DNA of 64,000 bases from assembly GCA_023375785.1 (NCBI GenBank), contig SZWC01001521.1, forward strand, positions 168,612-232,611, written 5' to 3'. The stretch's first letter is position 1, and each line of letters begins with the position of its first letter. Below the pieces are notes generated by a model, which worked only from the letters and a program-made list of their open reading frames with translations, was not told the origin of the DNA and made no database searches. Shown here piece after piece: positions 50,928 through 63,800 of this stretch. The translations under genes were made by a program, and so were the position numbers. This DNA comes from Penium margaritaceum (taxonomy: Eukaryota; Streptophyta; Zygnematophyceae; Desmidiales; Peniaceae).

Positions 50928-51695
50928 GCCAAGGGTGGCTCTGATACCAAGTGTAAACCGGGCGCGGTGTGCTAGCCTCAACCGGATGGTGTAGGCACCA
51001 ACCGACGGCAACGGCGACCAAGGGAAGGCCGGTGCACACCTTCCCGGGGTTGCGGAAGCGTAGGGTCATCTTGGGGGAGCACGGGAACACGCGTGGCACA
51101 GTGGGAGTAAACTCTACTTGTTATTCAAGTGTCAACATACAAGACTATATGTAAATGATGACACATCCTAGGCGACCCGAGGTCACCGAGCCGTGCGCGG
51201 CTCTGTATGGGCCTGGGATGAGCGTTATTGCCTGAACATCACAGAGCTCATCTTCCCAGCTTTCCAACGCTCCAAGAATCGCATCATTCCGTGTAGGAAC
51301 GGCCGAGATATGGCCGTTTCCGTGAACCACGGCAATCTGCCGCTGGCAGCACCACTAGCGGCGGTGACGGCCGCCCGAAGCGCCCTTGCTGGCAATAACA
51401 CATCGGGGTGCCATTCCGAAGCACCCTTGGCCCTCAATGATCCTTGACTCATTGACTAACCGGGCCCCAAGGGGCGCTTCGGCCTTGTTGGGTCTTCCGA
51501 GGGTCGAGCCTTGGTCCTTGGGGATGAATTCCCGTCATCTGTTTTCCCCTCGGCCGGTCCAACCTTCGGCCGGGCATAACTTCCTCAATTCTTGATGGAT
51601 CGATCCCGTTCTTGATCGATTTTGCATGGTTTTTCCTGTAGATTCCAAATCCACAGTCAAATTACACATCCAAGCCGTGATGTCCGGCTTACACT
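50928..51695 (-). mobile_element. LTR plus primer-binding site, Copia-like, minus strand
   Basis: A GC-richer block between a C monomer and the start of an A monomer. The LTR itself is 50952-51693 (742 bp), with ends TGTAAACCGG and CCGGCTTACA, so it is bounded TG...CA with a 10-bp inverted repeat holding one mismatch. Just outside its left end, TGGCTCTGATACCA (50936-50949) is the reverse complement of TGGTATCAGAGCCA, the site matching the initiator tRNA-Met 3' end. This shows the element read on the minus strand, so this is its 5' LTR. An ATATAGTCT-type TATA candidate lies near 51145-51152 on the minus strand. No coding part remains; the element is a remnant. Confidence 0.82.
50936..50949 (-). 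promoter_or_regulatory. Primer-binding site for initiator tRNA-Met
   Basis: On the minus strand this reads TGGTATCAGAGCCA and lies two bases inside the LTR end, the usual place. Plant Copia elements and some Gypsy elements use this sequence to prime minus-strand DNA synthesis. Confidence 0.88.
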
Positions 51696-53772
51696 AATGG
51701 TCAGAGGGAGAGACAATGGTTTGGGAAGCCTATTTATTGGCTAGAAAAGACAAAGAACTTCAATACATAGTGGCACGGTGTGGCTAATATGTACACCAAA
51801 CAATCAAACTAGGCATATGTCACTGATCATGACCAGAGAATTTCAATATGGGTGGTCAACGTTAACCAACCATAACACGAGTCACAAACGGGCAGGAGAG
51901 GAAACAATGCTATGAAAATATCGGTTCTCAACTACCAAGTACAACGACGTTCAGTCAGTAGTAGCACGGTGTGGCTACCATGCACAATGACCGACCAAAG
52001 TAGGCATATGTACTGCCTTTGACCAAAGAAATCCGCTGTGTGTGGTCAACGTTGACAACCCATAATACGAGTCACAAATGGTCAGAGGGGGAAACAATGG
52101 TTTGGGAACACCAAGTATCANACGTTGTGGCACGGTGTGGAGACCATGCACGATGACCAACCAAAGTAGGCATATGTCACTGACCATGACCAAATAATGT
52201 CACTAAGTGTGGTAAACTTTGACAACTCACAACACGAGGCACAAATGGTCAGGGTGGAAGGTAATGGTTTGTGAACACTAGTTATCTACTAGCAAGTACA
52301 AATACCTTCAATATGTAGTGGCACAATGTGGCTTCAATGCACAGTGACCAATCAAAGTACGCATATGTCACTGACCATGACGAAAGAATTTCACTTCATG
52401 TGGTCAACGTTGAAAACGCATAACACGAGTCACAAATGGTCAGAGGGGAAAACAATGGGTTGGGAACACTAGTTATCAACTAGCAAGTACAAAGACCTTC
52501 AACAAGCAGTGGCACGGTATGGCTAGCGTGCACAGTGACCAACCAAAGGATGCATACGTCACTGACTACGACCGAATAAGTCCACTATGTGTGGTCTACA
52601 TTGACAACTCATAACACGAGTCACAAATGGTGAGAGGGAGAGACAATGGTTTGGGAAGCCTATGTATTCACTGGAAAGGACAAAGAATTTCAATACGTAG
52701 TGGCACGGTGTGGCTAATATGCACACCAAACAACGAAACTAGGCATATGTCACTGATCATGACCAGAGAATTTCAATATGGGTGGTCAACGTTGACCAAC
52801 CATAACACGAGTCACAAACGGTCAGGACAGGAAACAATGCTATGGGAATATCGGTTCTCAACTACCAAGTACAACAACCTTCATTCAGTAGTAGCACGGT
52901 GTGGCTACCATGCACAATGACCAACCAAAGTAGGCATATGTCCTGCCTTTGACCAAAGAAATCCGCTGTGTGTTGTCAACGTTGACAACTCATAATACGA
53001 GTCACAAATGGTTAGAGGGGGAAACAATGGTTTGGGAACACCAAGTATCAGAAAGCAAGCACAAGGGGCGTTAATACGCTGTGGCACGGTGTGGAGACCA
53101 TGCACGATGACCAACCAAAGTAGGCATATGTCACTGACCATGAGCAAATAAAGTCACTAAATGTGGTAAACTTTGACAACTCATAACACGAGTCACAAAT
53201 GGTCAGGGTGGAAGATAATGGTTTGTGCATACTAGTTATTGACTAAGAAGTACAAATACCTTCAATATGTAGTGGCACAATGTGGCTTCAATGCACAGTG
53301 ACCAACCAAAGTATGCATATGACACTAACCATGACCAACAAATTTCACTTCATGTGGGCAACATTGAAAACACATAACACGAGTCACAAATGGTCAGAGG
53401 GGAAAGCAATGGGTTGGGAACACTAGTTATCAACTAGCAAGTACAAAGAACTTCAACAAGCAGTGGCACGGTATGGCTAGCGTGTACAGTGACCAACCAA
53501 AGGATGCATACGTCACTGACTACGACCGAATAAGTCCACTATGTGTGGTCAACATTGACAACTCATAACACGAGTCACGAATGGTCAAAGGGAGACACAA
53601 TGATTTGGGAAGCCTATGTATTGACTAGAAAGGACAAAGAACTTCAATACGCTGTGGCACGGTGTGGCTAATATGCACACCAAACAACCAAACTAGGCAT
53701 ATGTCACTGATCATGACCAGAGAATTTCAAAATGGGTGGTCAACGTTGACCAACCATAACACGAGTCACAAA
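51696..53772. repeat. Satellite array block 8
   Basis: Resumes at AATGGTCAGAGGGAGAGAC, the start of monomer A, and continues in normal order. A single N at 52121 replaces some two dozen bases of monomer C. No gene is seen. Confidence 0.95.
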
Positions 53773-54813
53773 CGGTCAGGAGACGAAACAATGCTATGGG
53801 AATATTGGTTCTCAACTACCAAGTACAACGACCTTCAGTGAATAGTAGAACGGCGTGGCTACCATGCACAATGACCCATCCAAGTAGGCATACATCACTG
53901 CTCATGACCAAAGGATTTTTGTGTGTGTAGTCAACGTTCACAACTTATAATACAAGTAAAAAGTGGGCAGAGGGAAAAAAAATGGTTTGGGAATACTTGG
54001 TATCGACTAGCAAGTACAAAGACCTTCGATAAGTGGTGGCACGGTGTGGCTACCATGCACAATGACCAACCAAAGTATTCTTGTTTCACTGAATATCATA
54101 AAAAGAGTTTAACTACGTGTTGTGAACTTTCCTTCTTACGGCTGGTCAATGGGAGCAACGGTTGAGAGGTTCTTCAAGCTCGAAGTTGCAAAATTCGAAA
54201 TTTCGTCTGGGTCAATTTTTTATGAATAAACTAAATTTGTTATCATTCATAATTTTGAAAACTACCCTCTAATCTTACACCCCCTTATTGTATGTCCTTT
54301 ACCCATATGAACCCTTATAATGTCATTTGGACATCATATGAACACCATGCGAGTTGGCTTAGTGCTTATAGAGTTAGATTCTGGAGCGATAGGTCCTAGG
54401 TTTGAATCCTCGTACGCGCAATATAGAAAAGGCTCACGACTTGGGGGGGTGTTCTGATACCTCAACTCTACCTTCGAGCCTAAGCCGTGGGGGGGGGCGG
54501 GGTAGGGGGGTGTCATAATGCGGTCGCAAATCTGTCCTCCAGGTCGTCCAAGGAACATCCCTCTAGGGGGGGTGGAAGGGAGTATTCTAGTGGAGGCACC
54601 TACGCGTAACAAATCAACAAAAACCGACCTGGTGTCAAAGGGAGAAACCTTTTGCTATTTATTGACTAGCAAGTGAAAATACTTTCACCAAGTAGTGGGA
54701 CGGTGTGGCTACCATGCACAATGACCAACAAGATTAGGCATGTGCCACTTACCATGACCAAATAATTTTACTATGTGTGATCAACGTTGGCAACCCATAA
54801 TATGGGTCCCGAA
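53773..54813 (+). repeat. Enlarged-HOR cassette copy 6 (B'-X-insert-Y, ~1041 bp)
   Basis: Complete cassette with the insert at about 54128-54623. The first G-tract is short here (7 G) and the second is interrupted (GGGGGGGGGCGGGG). Confidence 0.93.
54349..54419 (+). other. tRNA-like sequence, copy 6
   Basis: A 71-nt stretch, GCGAGTT to TACGCGC, with TGGCTTAGTGC and GGTTTGAATCC at canonical spacing. It is close to copy 1 and probably near the ancestral form. Confidence 0.5.
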
Positions 54814-57800
54814 TTGTCAGAGGGGGAAACAATGGGTTGGGAGTACTAGATACCAACTACCAAGTACAACGACCTTCAGTCAGTAGTAGCACGGTGTGGC
54901 TACCATGCACAATGACCGACCAAAGTAGGCATATGTACTGCCTTTGACGAAAGAAATCCGCTGTGTGTGGTCAACGTTGACAACTCATAATACGAGTCAG
55001 AAATGGTCAGAGGGGGAAACAATGGTTTGGGAACACCAAGCATCAAATAGCAAGCACAAGGGACTTCAATACGCTTTGGCACGTTGATGAGACCATGCAC
55101 AATGACCAATCAAAGTTGGCATATGTCACGGACCATGACCAAATAATGTCACTAAGTGTGGTAAACTTTGACAACTCACAACACGACTCACAAATGGTCA
55201 GGGTGGAAGGAAATGGATTGTGAATACTAGGTATTGACTAGCAAGTACAAATACCTTCAATATGTAGTGGCACAATGTGGCTTCAATGCACAGTGACCAA
55301 CCAAAGTATGCATATATCCCTAACCATGACCAACAAATTTCACTTCATGTGGTCAACGTTGAAAACGCATAACACGAGTCACAAATGGTCAGAGGGGAAA
55401 ACAATGGGTTGGGAAGACTAGTTATCAAATAGCAAGTACAAAGACCTTCAACAAGCAGTGGCACGGTATGGCTAGCGTGCACAGTGACCAACCAAAGGAT
55501 GCATACGTCACTGACTACGACCGAATAAGTCCACTATGTGTGGTCAACATTGACAACTCATAACACGGGTCACAAATGGTCAGAGGGAGAGACAATGGTC
55601 TACAAAGCACATGTATTGACTAGAAATGACAAAGAACTTCAATACGTAGTGGCACAGTGTGGCTAATATGCACACCAAACAACCAAACTAGGCATATGTC
55701 ACTGGTCATGACCACAGAATTTCAATATGGGTGGTCAACATTGACCAACCATAATACGAGTCACAAACGGTCAGGAGAGGAAACAATGCTATGGGAATAT
55801 CGGTTCTCAACTACCAATTATAACGACCGTCAGTCAGTAGTAGCACAGTGTGACTACCATGCACAATGACCGACCAAAGTAGGCATATGTACTGCCTTTG
55901 ACCAAAGAATTCCGCTGTGTGTGGTCAACGTTGAGAACTCATAATACGAGTCACAAATGGTCAGAGGGGGAAACAATGGGTTGGGAACACCAAGTATCAA
56001 ATAGCAAGCACAAGGGGCTTCAATACGTTCTGGCACGGTGTGGAGACCATGCACGATGACCAACCAAAGTAGGCATATGTCACTGACCATGAGAAAATAA
56101 TGTCACTAAGTGTGGTAAAATTTGACATCTCATAACACGAGTCACAAATGGTCAGGGTGGAAGAAAATGGTTTGTGTATACTAGTTATTGACTAGCAAGT
56201 TCAAATACCTTCAATATGTAGTGGCACAATGTGGCTTCAATGCACAGTGACCAACCAAAGTATGCATATGTCACTAACCATGACCAACAAATTTCACTTC
56301 ATGTGGTCAACGTTGAAAATGCATAACACGAGTCACAAATGGTCAGAGGGGAAAACAATGGATTGGGAACACTAGTTATCAACTAGCAAGTACAAAGACC
56401 TTCAACAAGCAGTGGCACGGTATGGCTAGCGTGCACAGTGACCAACCAAAGGATGCATACGTCACTGACTACGACCGAATAAGTCCAGTATGTGTGGTCA
56501 ACATTGACAACTCATAACACTAGTCACAAATGGTCAGAGGGAGAGACAATAGTTTAAGAAGCACATGCATTGACTACAAAGGACAAAGAACTTCAAAATG
56601 TAGTGGCATGGTGTGGCTAATTTGCACACCAAACAACCAAACTAGGCATATGTCACTGGTCATGACCACAGAATTTCAATATGGGTGGTCAACGTTGACC
56701 AACCATAACACGAGTCACAAACGGTCAGGAAAGGAAACAATGCTATGGGAATATCGGTTCTCAACTACCAAGTACAACGACCTTCAGTCAGTAGTAGCAC
56801 GGTGTGGCTACCATGCACAATGACCGACCAAAATAGGCATATGTACTGCCTTTGACCAAAGAAATCCGCTGTGTGTGGTCAACGTTGACAACTCATAATA
56901 CGAGTCACTAATGGTCAGAGGGGGAATCAATGGTTTGGGAACACCAAGTATCAAATAGCAAGCACAATGGGCTTCAATGCGTTGTGGTACGGTGTGGAGA
57001 CCATGCACGATGACCAACCAAAGTAGGCATATGTCACTTATCATGACCAAATAATGTCACTAAGTGTGGTCAATTTTGACAACTCATAACACGAGTCACA
57101 AATCGTCAGGGTGGAAGATAATGGTTTGTGCATACTAGTTATCGACTAGCAAGTACAAATACCTTCAATATTTAGTGGCACAATGTGGCTTCAATGCACA
57201 GTGACCAACCAAACTATGCACATGTCACTAACAATGACCAACAAATTTCACTTCATGTGGTTAACGTTGAAATGGCATAACACGAGTCACAAATGGTCAT
57301 AGGGGAAAACAATGGGTTGGGAACACTAGTTATCAACTAGCAAGTACAAAGACCTTCAACAAGAAGTGGCACGATATGGCTAGTGTGCACAGTGACCAAC
57401 CAAAGGATGCATACGTCACTGACTACGACCGAATAAGTCCACTATGTGTGGTCAACATTGACAACTTAGAACACGAGTCACAAATGGTCAGAGGGAGAGA
57501 CAATGGTTTGGGAAGCCTATGTATTGGCTGGAAAAGACAAAGAACTTCAATACGTAGTGGCACGGTGTGGCTAATATGCACACCAAACAATCAAACTAGG
57601 TATATGTCACTGATCATGACCAGAGAAGTTTAATATGGGTGGTCAACGTTGACCAACCATAACACGAGTCACAAACGGTCAGGAGAGGAAACAATGCTAT
57701 AAGAATATCGGTTCTCAACTACCAAGTACAACGACCTTCATTCAGTAGAAGCACGGTGTGGCTACCATGCACAATGACCAACCAAAGTAGGCATATCTAC

Positions 57801-60800
57801 TGCCTTTGACCAAGGGAACCCACTGTGTGTGGTCAACGGTTACAACTCATAATATGAGTCACAAATGGTCAGAAGGGGAAACAATGGTTTGGGAACACCA
57901 AGTATCAAATAGCAAGCACAAGGGGCTTCAATACTCTGTGGCACGGTGTGGAGACCATGCACAATGACCAACCAAAGTAGGCATATGTCACTCACCATGC
58001 GCAAATAATGTCACCAAGAGTGGTAAACTTTGACAACTCATAACACGAGTCACAAATCGTCAGGGTGGTAGATAATGGTTTGTGAATACTATGTATCGAC
58101 TAGCAACTACAAATACCTTCAATATGTAGTGGCACAATGTGGCTTCAATGCACAGTGACCAACCAAAGTATGCATATGTCACTAACCATGACCAACAAAT
58201 TTCACTTCATGTGGTCAATGTTGAAAACGCATAACAGGAGTAACAAATGGTCAGAGGGGAAAACAATGGATTGGGCACACTAGTTATCAACTAGCAAGTA
58301 CAAAGACCTTCAATAAGCAGCGGCACGGTATGGCTAGCGTGCACAGTGACCAACCAAAGGATGCATACGTCACTGACTACGACCGAATAAGTCCACTATG
58401 TGTGGTCAACATTGACAACTCATAACACGAGTCACAAATGGTCAGAGGGAGAGACAATGGTTTGGGAAGCCTATGTATTGACTAGAAAGGACAAAGAACT
58501 TCAATACNGTGACCAACCAAAGGATGCATACGTCACTGACTACGACCGAATAAGTCCACTATGTGTGGTCAACATTGACAACTCATAACACGAGTCACAG
58601 ATGGTCAGAGGGAGAGACAATGGTTTGGGAAGCCTATGTATTGACTAGAAAGGACAAAGAACTTCAATACTTAGTGGCATGGTGTGGCTAATATGCACAC
58701 CAAAAGAACAAACTAGGCATATGTCACTGATCATGACCACAAAATTTCAATATGGGTGGTCAATGTTGACCAACCATAACACGAGTCACAAACGGTCAGG
58801 AGAGAAAACAATGCTATGGGAATATCGGTTCTCAACTACCAAGTACAACGACCTTCAGTCAGTAGTAGCACGGTGTGGCTATCATGCACAATGACCGACC
58901 AAAATAAGCATATGTACTGCCTTTGACCAAAGAAATCCGCTTTGTGTGGTCAACGTTGACAACTCATAATACGAGTCACAAATGGTAAGAGGGGAAAACA
59001 ATGGTTTGGGAACACCAAGTATCAAATAGCAAGCACAAGGGGATTCAATACGCTGTGGCACGGAGTGGAGACCATGCACGATGACCAACCAAAGTAGGCA
59101 TATGTCACTGACCATGCCCGAATAATTTCACTAAGTGTGGTAAGCTTTCACAACTCATAACACGAGTAACAAATGGCCAGGGTGGTAGATAATGGTTTCT
59201 GAATACTAGGTATCGACTAGCAAGTATAAATACCTTCAATATGTAGTGGAACAATGTGGTTTCAATGCACAGTGACCAACCAAAGTATGCATATGTCACT
59301 AACCATGACCAAGAAATTTCACTTCATGTGGTCAACGTCGAAAACGCATAACACGAGTAACAAATGGTCGGAGGGGAAAACAATGGGTTGGGAACACTAG
59401 TTATCAACTAGCAAGTACAAAGACCTTCAACAAGCAGTGGCACGGTATGGCTAGCATGCACAGTGACCAACCAAAGGAAGCATACGTCACTGGCTACGAC
59501 CAAATAAGTCCACTATGTGTGGTCAACATTGACAACTCATAACACGAGTCACAAATGGTCAGAGGGAGATACAATGGTTTGGGAAGCCTACGTATTGACT
59601 AGAAAGGACAAAGAAATTCAACACGTAGTGGCACGGTGTGGCTAATATGCACACCAAATAACCAAACTAGGCATATGTCACTTATCATGACCACAGAATT
59701 TCAATATGGGTGGTCAACGTTGACCAACCATAACACAAGTCACAAACGGTCAGGAGAGGAAACAATGCTATGAGAATATCGGTTCTCAACTACCAAGTAT
59801 AACTACCTTCAGTCAGTAGTAGCACGGTGTGGCCACCATGCACAATGACCGACCAAAGTAGGCATCTGTACTGCCTTTGACCAAAGAAATCCGCTGTTTG
59901 TGGTCAACGTTGACAACTCATAATACGAGTCACAAATGGTCAGAGGGGGAAACAATGGTTTGGGAACACCAAGTATCACATAGCAAGCACAAGGGGCTTC
60001 AATACATTGTGGCACGGTGTGGACGCCATGCACGATGACCAACCAAACTAGGCATATGTCACTTACCATGACCAAATAATGTCACCAAGTGTGGTAAACT
60101 TTGACAACTTACAACACGAGTCACAAATGGTCAGGGTGGAAGGTAATGGTTTGTGAATACTAGTTATCTACTAGCAAGTACAAATACCTTCAATATGTAG
60201 TGGCACAATGTGGCTTCAATGCACAGTGACCAATCAAAGTACGCATATGTCACTGACCATGACGAAAGAATTTCACTTCATGTGGTCAACGTTGAAAACG
60301 CATAACACGAGTCACAAATGGTCAGAGGGTAAAACAATGGGTTGGGAACACTAGTTATCAACTAGCAAGTACAAAGACCTTCAACAAGCAGTGGCACGGT
60401 ATGGCTAGCGTGCATAGTGACCAACCAAAGGATGCATACGTCACTGACTACGACTGAATAAGTCCACTATGTGTGGTCAACATTGACAACTCATAACACG
60501 AGTCACAAATGGTCAGAGGGAGAGACAATGGTTTGGGAAGCTTATGTATTCACTAGAAAGGACAAAGAATTTCAATACGTAGTGGCACGGTGTGGCTAAT
60601 ATGCACACCAAACAACCAAACTAGGCATATGTCACTGATCATGACCAGAGAATTTCAATATGGGTGGACAACGTTGACCAACCATAACACGAGTCACAAA
60701 CGGTCAGGACAGGAAACAATGCTATGGGAATATCGGTTCTCAACTACCAAGTACAACGACCTTCATTCAGTAGTAGCACTATGTGGCTACCATGCACAAT

Positions 60801-63800
60801 GACCGACCAAAGTAGGCATATGTCATGCCTTTGACCAAAGAAATCCGCTGTGTGTTGTCAACGTTGACAACTCATAATACGAGTCACAAATGGTTAGAGG
60901 GGGAAACAATGGTTTGGGAACACCAAGTATCAGATAGCAAGCACAAGGGGCATCAATACGCTGTGGCACGGTGAGGAGACCATGCACGATGACCAACCAA
61001 AGTAGGCATATGTCACTGACCATGAGCAAATAATGTCACTAAGTGTGGTAAACTTTGACAACTCATAACACGAGTCACAAATGGTCAGGGTGGAAGATAA
61101 TGGTTTGTGCATACTAGTTATTGGCTAACAAGTACAAATACCTTCAATATGTAGTGGCACAATGTGGCTTCAATGCACAGTGACCAACCAAAGTATGCAT
61201 ATGTCACTAACCATGACCAACAAATTTCACTTCATGTGGGCAACATTGAAAACACATAACACGAGTCACAAATGGTCAGAGGGGAAAGCAATGGGTTGGG
61301 AACACTAGTTATCAACTAGAAAGCACAAAGAACTTCAACAAGCAGTGGCACGGTATGGCTATAGTGCACAGTGACCAACCAAAGGATGCATGCGTCACTG
61401 ACTACGACCGAATTAGTCCACTATTTGTGGACAACATTGACAACTCATAACACGAGTCACAAATGGTCAGAGGGAGAGACAATGATTTAGGAAGCCTATG
61501 TATTGGCTAGAAAGGACAAGGAACTTCAATACGTAGTGGCACGGTGTGGCTAATATGCACACCAAACAATCAAACTAGGCATATGTCACTGATCATGACC
61601 AGAGAATTTCAACATGGGTGGTCAACGTTGACCAACCATAACACGAGTCACAAACGATCAGGAGAGGAAACAATGCTATGAGAATATCGGTTCTCAACTA
61701 CCAAGTACAATGAACTTCAGTCAGTAGTAGCAAGGTGTGGCTACCATGCACGATGTCCGACCAAAGTAGGCATATGTACTGCCTTTGACCAAAGAAATCC
61801 GCTGCATGTGGTCAACGTTGACAACTCATAATACGAGTCACAAATGGTCAGAGGGGGAAACAATGGTTTGGGAACACCAAGCATCAAATAGCAAGCACAA
61901 GGGACTTCAATACGTTGTGGCACGGTGAGGAGACCATGCACAATGACAAATCAAAGTTGGCATATGTCACGGACCATGACCAAATAATGTCACTAAGTGT
62001 GGTAACCTTTGACAACTCACAACACGACTCACAAATGGTCAGGGTGGAAGGTAATGGATTGTGAATACTAGGTATCGACTAGGAAGTACAAATACCTTCA
62101 ATATGTAGTGGCACAATGTGGCTTCAATGCACAGTGACCAACCAAACTATGCATATGTCACTAACAATGACCAACAAATTTCACTTCATGTGGTCAACGT
62201 TGAAAATGCATAACACGAGTCACAAATGGTCAGAGGGGAAAACATTGGGTTGGGAACACTAGTTATCAACTAGCAAGTACAAAGACCTTCAACAAGAAGT
62301 GGCACGATATGGCTAGTGTGCACAGTGACCAACCAAAGGATGCATACGTAACTGACTACGACCGAATAAGTCCACTATGTGTGGTCAACATTGACAACTT
62401 AGAACACGAGTCACAAATGGTCAGAGGGAGAGACAATGGTTTGGGAAGCCTATGTATTGGCTGGAAAAGACAAAGAACTTCAATACGTAGTGGCACGGTG
62501 TGGCTTATATGCACACCAAACAACCAAACTAGGCATATGTCACTGATCATGACCACAGAATTTCAGTATGGGTGGTCAACGTTGACCAACAGTAACACGA
62601 GTCACAAACGGTCAGGACAGGAAACAATGCTATGGGAATATCGGTTCTCAACTACCAAGTACAACGACCTTCAGTCAGTAGTAGCACGGTGTGGCTACCA
62701 TGCACAATGACCGACCAAAGTAGGCATATGTACTGCCTTTGACCAAAGCAATTCGCTGTGTGTTGTCAACGTTGACAACTCATAATACGAGTCATAAATG
62801 GTCAGAGGGGGAAACAATGGTTTGGGAACACCAAGTATCAAATAGCAAGCACAAGGGGCTTCAATACGCTGTGGCACGGTGTGGAGACCATGCACGATGA
62901 CCAACCAAAGTAGGCATATGTCACTGACCATGAGCAAATAATGTCACTAAGTGTGGTAAACTTTGACAACTCATAACACGAGTCACAAATGGTCAGGGTG
63001 GAAGATAATGGTTTGTGCATACTAGTTATCGACTAGCAAGTACAAATACCTTCAATATGTAGTAGCACAATGTGGCTTCAATGCACAGTGACCAACCAAA
63101 GTATGCATATGTCACTAACCATGACCAACAAATTTCACTTCATGTGGTCAACGTTGAAAATGCATAACACAAGCCACAAATGGTCATAGGGGAAAACAAT
63201 GGGTTGGGAACACTAGTTATCAACTAGCAAGTACAAAGACCTTCAACAAGCAGTGGCAGGATATGGCTAGTGTGCACAGTGACCAACCAAAGGATGCATA
63301 CGTCACTGACTACGACCGAATAGGTCCACTATGTGTGGTCAACATTGACAACTCAGAACACAAGTCACAAATGGTCAGAGGGAGAGACAATAGTTTGGGA
63401 AGCCTATGTATTGGCTAGAAAGGACAAAGAACTTCAATACGTAGTGGCACGGTGTGGCTAATATGCACACCAAACAATCAAAGTAGGCATATGTCACTGA
63501 TCATGACCAGAGAATTTCAATATGGGTGGTCAATGTTGACCAACCATAACACGAGTCACAAATGGTCAGGAGAGGAAACAATGCTATGAGAATATCAGTT
63601 CTCAACTACCAAGTACAACGACCGTCACTCAGTAGTAGCTCGGTGTGGCTACCATGCACAATGACCGACCAAAGTAGGTATATATACTGCCTTTGACCAA
63701 AGAAATCCGCTGTGTGTGGTCAACGTTGACAACTCATAATACGAGTCATTAAAGTCAGAGGGGGAATCAATGGTTTGGGAACACCAAGTATCAAATAGCA

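Noticed and set aside
51193-51595. Short open frames inside the minus-strand LTR.
   Set aside because: They lie wholly within the LTR (bounded by TGTAAACCGG and CCGGCTTACA), are short, and occur on both strands with no domain.
322-63020. Many recurring open frames of 60-100 codons in the satellite, on both strands, for example those starting MWLICTPNNQT or MVMVSDICLLWL.
   Set aside because: They recur once per HOR and overlap on both strands. They end at similar repeat positions, and sister copies lose them by chance changes. They follow from the repeat (two adjacent monomers total 381 bp, a multiple of three) and show no sign of protein-level constraint.
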